DNA from: Streptomyces umbrinus
GTDB lineage: Bacteria; Actinomycetota; Actinomycetes; Streptomycetales; Streptomycetaceae
DNA length: 64,000 bases
Direction of reading: 5' to 3'
Assembly: GCF_030817415.1 (NCBI RefSeq)
Contig: NZ_JAUSZI010000002.1
Coordinates: 10,267,501 to 10,331,500 of the forward strand
A program made the position numbers and the translations under genes. Of the stretch, positions 8,127 through 17,237 are shown piece by piece. Each line of letters opens with the position of its first letter. The stretch's first letter is position 1. The notes under the pieces were generated by a model. It searched no databases and was not told the DNA's origin. It worked only from the letters and a program-made list of their open reading frames with translations.

Positions 8127-8417
8127 ATGGCCTACGAGATTCCGGTGACGCAAGCCAGGGCTGAGCTCGCCGACCTGATCAACCGGGTGGTGTACGGCGG
8201 GGAGCGCGTCGTCGTGACGCGGCACGGGAAGCCGCTTGTCGCTCTTGTGTCCGCGGCTGACCTGGAGCGACTTGAGAAACTCGATGCGGCGATCGAGGCG
8301 GGGGTGGAGTCGCCGGTGGTCAGTGCGGTGTCGAGTGTTCGGGAGGTGGGTTCCGCTCCTCGCGAACGGCAGCGGTTCGGGATTGCGGCGGAGCATCGGG
8401 CGCCGGGGGCGTCCTAG
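8127..8417 (+). CDS. Phd/YefM-family antitoxin, no toxin partner visible
   Basis: A 96-residue protein that begins MAYEIPVTQARAELADLINR and continues VVYGGERVVVTRHGKPLVAL, the classic Phd/YefM DNA-binding N-terminus (about residues 1-60, with the 'TRHGKPVA.L' strand). Such proteins bind their own promoter and neutralise a RelE/Doc-type toxin through the C-terminal tail. Here the tail (residues 65-96) is followed by intergenic DNA, a dispersed repeat copy and a terminator, with no toxin ORF. It may be a solitary antitoxin or act on a distant toxin. Confidence 0.8.
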   Translation: MAYEIPVTQARAELADLINRVVYGGERVVVTRHGKPLVALVSAADLERLEKLDAAIEAGVESPVVSAVSSVREVGSAPRERQRFGIAAEHRAPGAS

Positions 8418-8473
8418 GGCGGGTTGGGGTGGGTGTTGCGGATTGTTGCCGGGTGCGGGTGGGTGGGGGTTGA

Positions 8474-8497
8474 TCGCGCAGTTCCCCGCGCCCCTGG
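8474..8497. repeat. Dispersed palindromic repeat, copy 1
   Basis: Contains the core CGCAGTTCCCCGCGCCCC, shared with intergenic copies near 24624, 36581, 40531, 40582 and 48272 and with a variant near 46428. It lies after the antitoxin gene. Confidence 0.8.
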
Positions 8498-8577
8498 GTG
8501 GGTGGTCGTCGAGGTGAGTCGCATGCGCAAGCCTGAACAAGTCGGCGCGCGAGGTCGCGTACCCCTTGAACGCGTAT

Positions 8578-8617
8578 GACCGTGCACCCCTGTCCGCTAC
8601 TTCAGGGGTGCACGGTC
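8578..8617. terminator. Perfect hairpin terminator, mainly for the minus-strand membrane-protein gene
   Basis: The arms GACCGTGCACCCCTG (8578-8592) and CAGGGGTGCACGGTC (8603-8617) are exact inverse complements around a 10-base loop. The hairpin ends 11 bases beyond the stop of the membrane-protein gene and could also stop transcription from the antitoxin side. Confidence 0.8.
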
Positions 8618-8628
8618 GGCTCTGTGGG

Positions 8629-9696
8629 TCAGTTCGCCGGGGCGGGCTCACGCACTGAGGGGGCTGACTCGTTGGTCTCCCTGCGACGCTTGAGTGCGCT
8701 GCCGAGGAGGACTGTGCCGAGTCCCAGGGCGGCCCACCAGGTCAGGGTGAGGGCCGGGGCGGATGCGGCGGCTCCGTCGAAGAAGGAGATCGAGCGGAGC
8801 AGTGAGACGCCGGCGCCCGGCGGCAGCCACTGACCGATCGTCCCGACCGGGTCGGGCAGCATCTCGGGTGCCGTGGCGGCGCCGGAGAACGGGTTGCCGA
8901 GCATCATCACCACGAACGCGCCCAGTCCGATGCCCGGAGTGCCCAGCAGGGCCGCAAGTCCCGCGACGGCGGCGCCGACCGCCAGTGTGGCCAGGCCCAG
9001 GGCGCCCGCCTGGGCCCACCAGTTCCCGGTGAGCGCGCCGAGCCAGCTGCCGGCGAGCGCTGCCGCCACCAGGCCGACGAGTGCGGACGCGCCGACCAGG
9101 GCGGCGATCGCGCGCCGCCCGCGCAGCCCGAGCAGGGTCACGACGGCTCCCGCGGCGATGCCCGCCAGCGTCAGCGGCAGCACGCTCGACGTCAGGGCCG
9201 AGCCGCGTGGGTCGTCCTCGGCGGCCGGTACGACGTCGACGGTACGCACCTGTGCGCCGCCCGCCTGCTGGGTCACCGACTGCTGGAGCAGCTGAGCCAC
9301 GAACGGGCTCGCGGCCGAGGCGGTCAGCAGCTTCGGCCCCTGCTCGGTGACGACCGCCGCGCCGTATACGGTCCGGTCCTCGATGGCGTCCCGGGCGGCG
9401 GCCTCGTCGGCGTAGCGGTGGATCTCGAAGGCGCCCTCGTGTTCTGTGAGCTGCTTCTCGACCTGGGCGGCCGCTGTCGCCGGGCCCGCCACGCCGAGCG
9501 GCAGATCGCGCGGCGCGGTACGGGCCGCGGGCCAGGCGAAGGCCCACAGGGCCAGAGCCACCAGCACGGGCACCAGTACCACGACGGCGACGACATGGCG
9601 GCGGTGCGACGACGAGGCCGACTGCTGCGGCGACCGTGACGGCTGCGGTGAGCGTGGTGGCGCGGTCCCGGTGTACGTAGCGGATTTGGCGGACAT
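8629..9696 (-). CDS. YhgE/ABC-2-type membrane protein
   Basis: The ATG at 9696 follows a GGGAAGAG ribosome site (355 aa); an upstream in-frame start gives an improbable N-terminus. One membrane segment (about 35-55) is followed by a roughly 130-residue outside domain (PLGVAGPATAAAQVEKQL) and then five hydrophobic segments near the C-terminus, including FVVMMLGNPFSGAATAPEML. This matches ABC-2 permease/YhgE-Pip-like proteins used in drug or lipid export, though no ATPase is adjacent. It is divergent from a TetR gene with shared operators, so a repressor-controlled efflux role is likely. Confidence 0.7.
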   Translation of the reverse strand: MSAKSATYTGTAPPRSPQPSRSPQQSASSSHRRHVVAVVVLVPVLVALALWAFAWPAARTAPRDLPLGVAGPATAAAQVEKQLTEHEGAFEIHRYADEAAARDAIEDRTVYGAAVVTEQGPKLLTASAASPFVAQLLQQSVTQQAGGAQVRTVDVVPAAEDDPRGSALTSSVLPLTLAGIAAGAVVTLLGLRGRRAIAALVGASALVGLVAAALAGSWLGALTGNWWAQAGALGLATLAVGAAVAGLAALLGTPGIGLGAFVVMMLGNPFSGAATAPEMLPDPVGTIGQWLPPGAGVSLLRSISFFDGAAASAPALTLTWWAALGLGTVLLGSALKRRRETNESAPSVREPAPAN

Positions 9697-9745
9697 GGTC
9701 TCTTCCCTTGATGTGGATGGCGATGGGGGGCCGGCAGTCACTAAA

Positions 9746-9764
9746 AAGAAGGATCGTTCGTTTT
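9746..9764. promoter_or_regulatory. Operator-like repeat 1 of the TetR/membrane-protein divergon
   Basis: AAGAAGGATCGTTCGTTTT, with a near palindrome GAAGGATCGTTC (5 of 6 pairs), lies 50 bases upstream of the membrane-protein start. It recurs almost unchanged 58 bases away, beside the TetR start. Confidence 0.6.
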
Positions 9765-9803
9765 GCTCGTTCCGTCACTGTCCTGCGGGTGCCGTGACTT
9801 GTC

Positions 9804-9822
9804 AAGAAGGAATGTTCGTTTT
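9804..9822. promoter_or_regulatory. Operator-like repeat 2 of the TetR/membrane-protein divergon
   Basis: AAGAAGGAATGTTCGTTTT matches the first copy in 17 of 19 bases and ends 11 bases before the TetR start codon, a position suited to autorepression. Confidence 0.6.
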
Positions 9823-9833
9823 AGCTTTCAGTC

Positions 9834-10469
9834 ATGGCTCGTGTATCCCAGGCACACCTCGACGCCCGTCGCCGCCAGATCCTCGACGGCGCGGCCCGCC
9901 GCTTCGCCCGTAACGGGTTCCATGCCACGTCGATGCAGGACGTGCTGAAGGAGGTGGACCTCTCGGCGGGCGCGGTCTACCGCTACTTCAGCGGCAAGGA
10001 CGAGCTGATCGCGGCCATCGTCACCGAGGTCCTCGGCGGTATTCGCGAGGCCTTCGAAGAAGCAGCCCGGCAGACTCCGCCCCCGCCGCCCGACGTACTC
10101 GTGGGCCGGGTCATGACCCAGGTGCTCGGCCTCGGGGGCGGCGAGGCGAAGCACGGGCTGGCGTGGGACGGGGATGCCTCCTTCCCCCGGCTGATGATCC
10201 AGGTCTGGACGGAGACACTCCGTGACAGCGAGCTGTCACAGGTGCTGCGCACGGGCTTCAGCACCGTGCGCGCGGCCTGGGTGAAGGTCGTCGAGGGCTA
10301 TCAGGAAGCCGGGTTGATGCGCGCGGACATTCCCGCCGACCACGTCGCCAGGACGATGATCGCCACCGCGCAGGGGTTCGCCGCCCAGCAGGCGCTCTTC
10401 GGCTCGGCGCCGGTCGAGGTGATCCAGGACGGTCTGCGGGCGCTGATGAGCATGGAGCAGCCGCGTTGA
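9834..10469 (+). CDS. TetR/AcrR-family transcriptional repressor
   Basis: A 211-residue protein with the TetR helix-turn-helix at residues 10-55: RRQILDGAARRFARNGFHAT, SMQDVLKEVDLSAGAVYRYF, SGKDELIAAI. The C-terminal ligand domain is alpha-helical and not diagnostic of a ligand. It is divergent from the YhgE-like membrane-protein gene, and the 137-base gap holds two repeats of the likely operator, so it probably represses both genes until an inducer binds. ATG at 9834. Confidence 0.85.
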   Translation: MARVSQAHLDARRRQILDGAARRFARNGFHATSMQDVLKEVDLSAGAVYRYFSGKDELIAAIVTEVLGGIREAFEEAARQTPPPPPDVLVGRVMTQVLGLGGGEAKHGLAWDGDASFPRLMIQVWTETLRDSELSQVLRTGFSTVRAAWVKVVEGYQEAGLMRADIPADHVARTMIATAQGFAAQQALFGSAPVEVIQDGLRALMSMEQPR

Positions 10470-10694
10470 CGCCGACCGGTCCGAGCGTGCGGCACACACC
10501 GACGATCAGGTCCGCCGGTCGGCTCGTGGTCCGCAATCCCCGCGCGGCGGTTAACGTCCCTGAAATCCCGCGCAACTAGCCTGCACCACCACGTCACCAG
10601 GGGTTTTCGCAGCCCGGGACGCGCAGAGTCGCGCATTCCGGCCGCGTACCGCAGTCGCGTACTGCATCCGAATCCTTCGTGGTGGCTGCGGCAA

Positions 10695-10714
10695 CCGGAC
10701 CCCGCACGGTCCGG
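10695..10714 (+). other. Hairpin in the urease leader
   Basis: CCGGACC and GGTCCGG pair around a 6-base loop, ending 24 bases before the ureA start. The rest of the 269-base gap 10470-10738 holds no gene I can support, and I saw no Nur-type palindrome in it. Confidence 0.35.
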
Positions 10715-10738
10715 AGCGAGGACTGTGAGGTGGACGCC

Positions 10739-11041
10739 GTGCAACTGACGCCGCACGAGCAGGAGAGGCTGCTCATCCATGTGGCCGCCGATGTGGCCGA
10801 GAAGCGCCGGGCCCGGGGGTTGAAGCTCAACCACCCCGAGGCCGTCGCCCTGATCACCTCGCACATCCTCGAAGGGGCCCGGGACGGGCGTACCGTCGCC
10901 GAGCTGATGGCCTCCGGGCGCAAGATCCTCACCCGCGAGGACGTCATGGAGGGCATCCCCGAGATGATCCACGACGTCCAGGTGGAGGCCACCTTCCCGG
11001 ACGGCACCAAGCTCGTCACCGTCCACGACCCGATCGTCTGA
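10739..11041 (+). CDS. ureA: Urease gamma subunit
   Basis: Small structural subunit of the cytoplasmic nickel enzyme that hydrolyses urea to ammonia and carbamate. The GTG at 10739 behind GAGGTGGA gives exactly 100 residues ([20 protein letters not shown]), the family's usual length; an upstream ATG would add 20 atypical residues. Typical UreA features are [18 protein letters not shown] and the end [10 protein letters not shown]. It is the first gene of ureABC-F-G-D and 17 bases precede ureB. Confidence 0.95.
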   Translation: MQLTPHEQERLLIHVAADVAEKRRARGLKLNHPEAVALITSHILEGARDGRTVAELMASGRKILTREDVMEGIPEMIHDVQVEATFPDGTKLVTVHDPIV

Positions 11042-11058
11042 CGGGGGGAGCGGCAGCC

Positions 11059-11370
11059 ATGATTCCCGGAGAGATCCTGTTCGCCGACGGACCCGTCGCC
11101 TTCAACGAGGGCCTCGAAGTCACCCGGCTCACCGTCCTCAACGCCGCCGACCGGCCCGTCCAGGTCGGCTCCCACTACCACTTCGCCGAGGCCAACCCCG
11201 GTCTGGACTTCGACCGCGCCGCCGCGCGCGGCAAGCGGCTCAACGTCGCCGCCGGCACCGCCGTGCGCTTCGAGCCCGGGATCCCCGTCGACGTCGAACT
11301 CGTCCCGCTCACCGGCGCCCGTGTCGTGCCCGGCCTGCGCGGCGAGACCGGAGGTGCCCTCGATGCCTGA
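11059..11370 (+). CDS. ureB: Urease beta subunit
   Basis: A 103-residue UreB starting [20 protein letters not shown] behind a GGGGGGAG ribosome site, with the conserved [18 protein letters not shown] and GTAVRFEPG segments. It builds the (alpha-beta-gamma)3 urease with its neighbours. Its last codons overlap the ureC start by 8 bases, which implies translational coupling. Confidence 0.95.
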   Translation: MIPGEILFADGPVAFNEGLEVTRLTVLNAADRPVQVGSHYHFAEANPGLDFDRAAARGKRLNVAAGTAVRFEPGIPVDVELVPLTGARVVPGLRGETGGALDA

Positions 11371-13084
11371 GATCTCGCGTGCCGCGTACGCCGACCTGTT
11401 CGGCCCCACCACCGGCGACCGCATCCGGCTCGCCGACACCGATCTGCTGATCGAGATCGAGGAGGATCGTTCCGGCGGTCCCGGACGCGCCGGTGACGAG
11501 GCCGTGTTCGGCGGCGGCAAGGTCATCCGCGAGTCCATGGGCCAGTCGCGTGCTACGCGCGCAGACGGCACCCCGGACACCGTCATCACGGGTGCGGTGA
11601 TCATCGACCACTGGGGGATCATCAAGGCCGACGTGGGCATCCGCGACGGCCGGATCACCGGCATCGGCAAGGCGGGCAACCCGGACACCATGGACGGGGT
11701 GCACCCGGACCTGGTGATCGGCCCGGAGACCGAGATCATCGCGGGCAACGGGCGGATCCTGACCGCGGGGGCGATCGACGCCCATGTGCATCTGATCTGT
11801 CCGCAGATCGCCGACGAGGCGCTGGCCTCCGGGATCACGACGCTCATCGGCGGCGGCACCGGTCCGGCCGAGGGCTCCAAGGCGACCACCGTCACGCCCG
11901 GTCCCTGGCACCTGGCCCGGATGCTGGAGGCGATGGAGGAGTACCCGCTCAACTTCGGGCTCCTCGGCAAGGGCAACACCGTCTCCCAGGAGGCGATGCT
12001 CTCCCAGCTGCGCGGCGGGGCGCTGGGACTCAAGCTGCACGAGGACTGGGGCTCCACGCCCGCCGTCATCGACGCGGCGCTCACGGTGGCTGACCGGACC
12101 GGCGCGCAGATCGCCATCCACACGGACACCCTCAACGAGGCCGGGTTCGTGGCCGACACGCTCGCCGCGATCGCGGGGCGCACCATCCACGCGTACCACA
12201 CGGAGGGTGCCGGCGGCGGGCACGCGCCGGACATCATGACCGTGGTCTCCGAGGCGCACGTGCTGCCCAGCTCGACCAACCCGACCCGGCCCTACACCGT
12301 CAACACCGCCGAGGAACACCTCGACATGCTGATGGTCTGCCACCACCTCAACGCGGCCGTGCCCGAGGACCTCGCCTTCGCCGAGTCCCGGATCCGGCCC
12401 ACCACCATCGGGGCCGAGGACATCCTGCACGACCTCGGCGCCATCTCGATCATCTCCTCCGACGCACAGGCCATGGGGCGCGTGGGCGAGGTCATCATGC
12501 GGACCTGGCAGACGGCCCACGTCATGAAGCGGCGGAGGGGCGCGCTGCCCGGGGACGGACGCGCGGACAACCATCGTGTACGTCGCTATGTCGCCAAGTA
12601 CACAATCAACCCGGCCCTCGCCCAGGGGCTCGCCCGCGAGGTCGGCTCCGTCGAGACCGGGAAGCTCGCCGATCTCGTGCTGTGGGAGCCCGCGTTCTTC
12701 GGCGTCAAGCCGCATCTCGTCGTCAAGGGCGGGCAGATCGCGTACGCGCAGATGGGCGACGCCAACGCGTCCATTCCCACACCGCAGCCGATCCTGCCCC
12801 GGCCGATGTTCGGGGCGATCGGGCGGGCGCCCGCCTCCAACTCCTTCAACTTCGTCGCACCGATCGCGATCGAGGACGGGCTGCCCGAGCGGCTCGGGCT
12901 CGGCAAGCGGTTCGTGTCGATCGAGTCGACCCGCGGGGTGACCAAGGCGGACATGCGGGAGAACGACGCGCGGCCGCGGGTGCAGGTCGATCCCGACAGT
13001 TTCGCCGTCACGATCGACGGGGAGCTGGTGGAGGCCACGCCCGCTGCCGAACTGCCCATGGCCCAGCGGTATTTCTTGTTCTGA
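11363..13084 (+). CDS. ureC: Urease alpha (catalytic) subunit
   Basis: The ATG at 11363, inside the end of ureB, gives 573 residues, the family size. Nickel ligands and catalytic residues are all visible: H141 and H143 in [12 protein letters not shown]224 in [10 protein letters not shown] (the lysine that is carbamylated to bridge the two nickels), the MVCHHLN flap histidine and a [20 protein letters not shown] segment with the later nickel-binding aspartate. Nothing suggests inactivation. The enzyme needs the accessory proteins UreF, UreG and UreD encoded downstream; no ureE is present, as is common in Streptomyces. Confidence 0.97.
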   Translation: MPEISRAAYADLFGPTTGDRIRLADTDLLIEIEEDRSGGPGRAGDEAVFGGGKVIRESMGQSRATRADGTPDTVITGAVIIDHWGIIKADVGIRDGRITGIGKAGNPDTMDGVHPDLVIGPETEIIAGNGRILTAGAIDAHVHLICPQIADEALASGITTLIGGGTGPAEGSKATTVTPGPWHLARMLEAMEEYPLNFGLLGKGNTVSQEAMLSQLRGGALGLKLHEDWGSTPAVIDAALTVADRTGAQIAIHTDTLNEAGFVADTLAAIAGRTIHAYHTEGAGGGHAPDIMTVVSEAHVLPSSTNPTRPYTVNTAEEHLDMLMVCHHLNAAVPEDLAFAESRIRPTTIGAEDILHDLGAISIISSDAQAMGRVGEVIMRTWQTAHVMKRRRGALPGDGRADNHRVRRYVAKYTINPALAQGLAREVGSVETGKLADLVLWEPAFFGVKPHLVVKGGQIAYAQMGDANASIPTPQPILPRPMFGAIGRAPASNSFNFVAPIAIEDGLPERLGLGKRFVSIESTRGVTKADMRENDARPRVQVDPDSFAVTIDGELVEATPAAELPMAQRYFLF

Positions 13085-13149
13085 CCTTCCGGGGTCGTCT
13101 CCGGGTCCGATTCCGGTTCCGACTCCGACTCTGCGTTCTGAGGCTCGTC

Positions 13150-13824
13150 ATGTCGCGTGCTGCGTTGCTTGTGCTGGCCGACGGCCGGTTTCCCGCCGGG
13201 GGGCATGCCCACTCCGGTGGGGCCGAGGCCGCGGTCAAGGCCGGGCGGATCACTGGTGCGGAGAGCCTGGCGGAGTTCTGCCGGGGGCGGTTGCACACGG
13301 CGGGGCTGGTGTCTGCCTCGCTCGCCGCGGCCGCCGCCCTCGGGCTCGATCCGGTGGAACTGGACGGTGCCGCGGACGCGCGTACGCCGTCCCTCGCCCT
13401 GCGGGTCGCCGCCCGGAAGCTCGGGCGGCAGTTGATGCGCGCCGCTCGGGCGACGTGGCCGTCCGCCGAACTCGACGCGCTGGCAAGGGTGTTCCCCAAG
13501 GGCGCCCATCAGCCGGTCGTTCTCGGGCTGGCTGCCCGGGCCGCGGGGCTCGGGGCGGAGGATGCCGCGTACTGCGCTCTGTACGAGAGTGTCAGTGGGC
13601 CGGCGAGTGCGACGGTGCGGTTGCTGAGCCTTGATCCGTTCGATGCGACCGGGGTGTTGGCTCGGTTGGCGCCCGAGCTTGATCTGGTGGCGGAGCAGGC
13701 GAGTGCGGCGGCGCGGTGTGCGTTGGAGGGCGGGGTCGGGGTGTTGCCTGCGGCTTCCGCGCCGGTGCTGGAGATCAGTGCGGAGGTGCATGCTGCTTGG
13801 GCTGTGCGGTTGTTTGCCTCCTAG
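13150..13824 (+). CDS. ureF: Urease accessory protein UreF
   Basis: A 224-residue all-helical protein from an ATG at 13150 (MSRAALLVLADGRFPAGGHA, then HSGGAEAAV), the UreF signature 'L.DSRFP.G...HS.G'. UreF bridges UreD and UreG during GTP-dependent nickel loading. It starts 65 bases after ureC in a gap of repeated TCCG-type units and ends before a 154-base spacer containing a dispersed hairpin repeat. Confidence 0.9.
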   Translation: MSRAALLVLADGRFPAGGHAHSGGAEAAVKAGRITGAESLAEFCRGRLHTAGLVSASLAAAAALGLDPVELDGAADARTPSLALRVAARKLGRQLMRAARATWPSAELDALARVFPKGAHQPVVLGLAARAAGLGAEDAAYCALYESVSGPASATVRLLSLDPFDATGVLARLAPELDLVAEQASAAARCALEGGVGVLPAASAPVLEISAEVHAAWAVRLFAS

Positions 13825-13978
13825 GGCTTTTTTCGCCCCCGCCGCCCCTACCCATTCCCGTCCCTTTCTGGGGGCTGCGCCCCCAGACCCCCGCATCGGC
13901 CTGAACGGCCTCGTCCTCAAGCGCCGGACGGGCTGGGTGGGCTGGATGTGACCCAGTTGAAGAAGTGGAGCCGTATCC
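13825..13978. repeat. Dispersed hairpin repeat inserted between ureF and ureG
   Basis: Holds CTGGGGGC-TGC-GCCCCCAG (13868-13886), then GGCCTCGTCCTCAAGCGCC and GGACGGGCTG, a combination I recognise as a common Streptomyces intergenic repeat. The hairpin could attenuate transcription into ureG and ureD. Confidence 0.6.
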
Positions 13979-14656
13979 ATGCATCTTGACCACTCCCACG
14001 ATGGTGCCTCCGCCGTCAGCGCCGACGCCCACCGGCCGGACGGGCGGCGTCGGGCCCTGCGGATCGGGCTCGGGGGTCCCGTCGGGTCCGGGAAGACAGC
14101 CACCGTGGCAGCGCTCTGTCGGGTTCTGCGGGATGAGCTGTCGTTGGCGGTTGTCACCAATGACATCTATACGCGTGAGGACGCCGAGTTCCTGTTGCGG
14201 GAGGCCGTGTTGCCGCCCGAACGGATCACGGCTGTGGAAACCGGAGCCTGTCCGCACACGGCGATTCGGGACGACATCTCCGCGAATCTCGAAGCCGTCG
14301 AGGACCTGGAGGACGAGGTCGGGCCCCTGGATCTCGTCCTTGTCGAGTCGGGGGGTGACAACCTCACCGCGACCTTCAGCAGGGGGCTTGTCGACGCTCA
14401 GATTTTTGTGATCGATGTGGCCGGAGGGGACGACATTCCGCGGAAGGGTGGGCCCGGGGTCACCACCGCCGACCTGCTTGTCGTCAACAAGACCGACCTC
14501 GCTCCGTACGTCGGTTCCGACCTCGGGCGGATGGCCGCCGACGCCAAGGCGCAGCGGGCCGAACTGCCGGTGGTTTTCCAGTCGTTGCGGGCCGAGGACG
14601 GGGTGAAGGACGTCGCCGCCTGGGTGCGGGCGCAGCTCGCCGCGTGGACGGCATGA
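13979..14656 (+). CDS. ureG: Urease accessory GTPase UreG
   Basis: A 225-residue SIMIBI-class GTPase that powers nickel delivery to apo-urease. The N-terminus is histidine-rich (MHLDHSHDG), as expected for metal binding. Motifs: P-loop [17 protein letters not shown] (about residues 35-51), the CPH metal motif in [22 protein letters not shown], and the guanine motif NKTD. Its TGA overlaps the ATG of ureD. Confidence 0.95.
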   Translation: MHLDHSHDGASAVSADAHRPDGRRRALRIGLGGPVGSGKTATVAALCRVLRDELSLAVVTNDIYTREDAEFLLREAVLPPERITAVETGACPHTAIRDDISANLEAVEDLEDEVGPLDLVLVESGGDNLTATFSRGLVDAQIFVIDVAGGDDIPRKGGPGVTTADLLVVNKTDLAPYVGSDLGRMAADAKAQRAELPVVFQSLRAEDGVKDVAAWVRAQLAAWTA

Positions 14657-15444
14657 CGGCCGGAGAGGCCGGGATGCCTGCGGTGTCCGGGGCTTCCGGG
14701 GTGCGTGCCCTCGCGCGGATCGGGGCGCGGGCCGACGGGCGGGGCGGTACCGCGCTGCCCACGCTGGAGGGGCAGGGGCCGCTCGCCCTGCGCCGCACGC
14801 GGGCCAGTGGTTCCGAGGCGCGGGTCATGCTGGTCGGTGCGATGAGCGGACCCCTGGGCGGCGACCACTTCACCGTCGAGGCCGAGGTCGGTGACGGTGC
14901 GCGGCTGCACGTCGGGTCGGCCGCGGCCACCATCGCGCTGCCCGGGCAGGCCAAGGGCGAGGCGCGCTACGACGTACGGCTCACGGTGGCCGAAGGCGGT
15001 GAACTGCGCTGGCTGCCCGAGCAGTTGATCTCCGCCAACGGGAGCGAGCTGTGCGTCAGCACCGGTGTGGACCTTGCTGCCGGTGCGCGGCTGGTGCTGC
15101 GCGAGGAGCAGGTGCTCGGGCGGGCCAACGAGGAGCCCGGGCGGCTTGCCAGTCGGCTCACCGTGCGGCTCGAGGGGCGTCCGCTGCTCGATCAGGAGCT
15201 CTCCTGCGGGCCCGGGGCGCCGGGTGGATGGGACGGTCCCGCCGTGCTCGCCGGGCATCGCGCGCTCGGGCAACTCGTCGTCGTACGACCGGAGTTCGGC
15301 CGGAAGCCGGTCGAGGCGCGGTTGCTGGGGGAGTACGCCGTGCTCACTCCGCTCGCCGGTCCCGGAGCTCTCGTGACCGCGCTCGCGCCCGACGCGCTGC
15401 GTCTGCGGCGCATCCTCGACGAGGCGCTCGGCGCACTCGCCTGA
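14653..15444 (+). CDS. ureD: Urease accessory protein UreD
   Basis: The ATG at 14653 overlaps the ureG stop (ATGA); a GTG nine bases earlier is less likely. The 263-residue protein has UreD features: [39 protein letters not shown], and [20 protein letters not shown]. UreD is the scaffold that docks UreF/UreG on apo-urease. It is the last gene of the operon. Confidence 0.9.
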   Translation: MTAGEAGMPAVSGASGVRALARIGARADGRGGTALPTLEGQGPLALRRTRASGSEARVMLVGAMSGPLGGDHFTVEAEVGDGARLHVGSAAATIALPGQAKGEARYDVRLTVAEGGELRWLPEQLISANGSELCVSTGVDLAAGARLVLREEQVLGRANEEPGRLASRLTVRLEGRPLLDQELSCGPGAPGGWDGPAVLAGHRALGQLVVVRPEFGRKPVEARLLGEYAVLTPLAGPGALVTALAPDALRLRRILDEALGALA

Positions 15445-15589
15445 AACAAACCGCACCGCTCAACGGGCAGTGATGTTCCGGCTATCGGATTGGCAAAGAA
15501 GCCACTTCACCCCTGTTCTCAGGGACCTCACAGCCGGAAGGATCCCCCTACTGACCACAACGACAGTAGACAGTAGGGGGAGGACTCAC

Positions 15590-17176
15590 TTGAGGGGTTT
15601 GAGAAGGGCGACGGCGTTCGGCTCGGCCGGAGCGCTCGTCACAGCGACGCTGATAGCCGGCGCCGTCGCGGCCCCGACGGCCAGCGCGGAGAGCCGCCAC
15701 GGCCAGGACAGCCAGACGCGCGGCGCCGCGATCGCCGCCGCTCGCGCGGCCAAGGCAGGCATCGACTGGACGGACTGTCCGGCCGACTGGGGAATCGCGA
15801 AGCCCGTCCAGTGCGGCTGGGTCACCGTGCCGCTCGACTACGCGAAGCCCAACGGCAAGAAGATCAAGCTCGCCGTGGACCGCATCGGCAACACGGGTAC
15901 GAAGGCGGAGCGCCAGGGCGCACTCGTCTACAACCCGGGCGGCCCCGGTGGCTCCGGACTGCGCTTCCCGCTCCGGGTCACCACCAAGAACCCGCTGTGG
16001 GTGAAGGCATCGAAGGCGTACGACTTCGTGGGCTTCGACCCGCGCGGCGTCGGTCACTCGGCGCCCATCTCCTGCATCGACCCGCAGGAGTTCGTGAAGG
16101 CCCCGAAGATGGACCCGGTGCCGGACTCCGAGGCCGACAAGCGCGCCCAGCGCAAGCTCGCAGCCGAGTACGCGGACGGCTGTGCCGAGCGCAGCGGCGA
16201 CATGCTGCCGCAGATGACGACCCCCAACACCGTCCGTGACCTGGATGTCATCCGGGCCGCGCTCGGCGAGAAGAAGCTCAACTTCCTGGGCGTCTCGTAC
16301 GGCACGTACATCGCCGCCGTGTACGGCACGATGTACCCGACCCACGTCCGCCGCATGATCGCGGACAGTGTCGTCAACCCGTCGCGCGAGAAGATCTGGT
16401 ACGAGGCCAACCTCGACCAGGACGTCGCCTTCGAGATGCGCTGGAAGGACTGGCAGGACTGGGTCGCCAAGAACGACGCGGCCTTCCACCTCGGCGACAC
16501 CCGGGCCAAGGTCCAGGAGCAGTGGCTGAAGCTGCGTGCCACCGCCAAGAAGAACCCCATCGGCGGGGTCGTCGGCCCGGCCGAGCTGATCGGCTTCTTC
16601 CAGAGCGCCCCGTACTACGACTCGTCGTGGGTGCCGGTCGCGACCGTCTTCAGCAAGTACGTCGCTGGTGACACCCAGGCACTCGTCGACGCCGCGGCCC
16701 CCGACCCGTCGGACACCGCGGGCAACATCGCCTCGGAGAACGGCAACGCCGTCTACACGGCGGTCGAGTGCACCGACGCCAAGTGGCCCACCAGCTGGAA
16801 GAAGTGGGACCGCGACAACACCGAGCTGCACAAGAACTACCCGTTCATGACGTGGGCCAACGCCTGGCTGAACCTGCCGTGCGCGACCTGGCCCGCCAAG
16901 CAGCAGACCCCGGTCAACGTGAAGTCCGGCAAGGGTCTGCCGCCCGTCCTGATCGTGCAGGCCACGCGTGACGCCGCCACTCCGTACGAAGGTGGCGTCG
17001 AGCTGCACAAGCGGTTCAAGGGCTCCCGCCTGATCACCGAGAAGGACGCGGGCTCGCACGGTGTGACCGGTCTGACCAACCCCTGCATCAACGAGCGGGT
17101 GGACACCTACCTGCTCACCGGCAAGGTCGACTCGGCCGACGTGACGTGCACCCCGCACGCCACGCCCAAGCCGTAG
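15590..17176 (+). CDS. Secreted S33-family tripeptidyl aminopeptidase-like hydrolase
   Basis: The TTG at 15590 sits eight bases after GGGGAGG and opens a signal peptide (LRGLRRATAFGSAGALVTAT, ending PTASA), giving 528 residues; earlier starts lack a ribosome site. It is an alpha/beta hydrolase of the Streptomyces Tap/SlpD type: oxyanion NPGGPGGSG, nucleophile elbow GVSYGTY, acid in TRDAATPYEGG and histidine in AGSHGVTG, with the C-terminal TAP-like region. It probably releases short peptides from protein N-termini outside the cell. Two cysteine pairs may form disulphides. Confidence 0.88.
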   Translation: MRGLRRATAFGSAGALVTATLIAGAVAAPTASAESRHGQDSQTRGAAIAAARAAKAGIDWTDCPADWGIAKPVQCGWVTVPLDYAKPNGKKIKLAVDRIGNTGTKAERQGALVYNPGGPGGSGLRFPLRVTTKNPLWVKASKAYDFVGFDPRGVGHSAPISCIDPQEFVKAPKMDPVPDSEADKRAQRKLAAEYADGCAERSGDMLPQMTTPNTVRDLDVIRAALGEKKLNFLGVSYGTYIAAVYGTMYPTHVRRMIADSVVNPSREKIWYEANLDQDVAFEMRWKDWQDWVAKNDAAFHLGDTRAKVQEQWLKLRATAKKNPIGGVVGPAELIGFFQSAPYYDSSWVPVATVFSKYVAGDTQALVDAAAPDPSDTAGNIASENGNAVYTAVECTDAKWPTSWKKWDRDNTELHKNYPFMTWANAWLNLPCATWPAKQQTPVNVKSGKGLPPVLIVQATRDAATPYEGGVELHKRFKGSRLITEKDAGSHGVTGLTNPCINERVDTYLLTGKVDSADVTCTPHATPKP

Positions 17177-17205
17177 CGGTAGCAGAGCCGTAGCAGCACG
17201 TGGAT

Positions 17206-17235
17206 GAGGGGCGGCCGGGATTCCGACCGCCCCTC
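17206..17235. terminator. Bidirectional terminator between peptidase and epimerase genes
   Basis: GAGGGGCGG (17206-17214) pairs with CCGCCCCTC (17227-17235), with further pairing inside the loop. It lies between convergent stops at 17176 and 17238. Confidence 0.75.
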
Positions 17236-17237
17236 GT

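Noticed and set aside
10470..10738. A Nur box upstream of ureA
   Set aside because: I looked for TTGC-N9-GCAA on both strands and found none in this gap; the leader only has a short GC hairpin.
13085..13149. TCCG-type repeats between ureC and ureF as a regulatory element
   Set aside because: Short, degenerate and likely simple-sequence drift in GC-rich DNA; no palindrome or promoter is associated.
12682..13824. A 380-codon frame beginning inside ureC and ending with ureF
   Set aside because: The first 155 codons are an arginine-rich shadow of ureC; UreF homology starts at the ATG at 13150.
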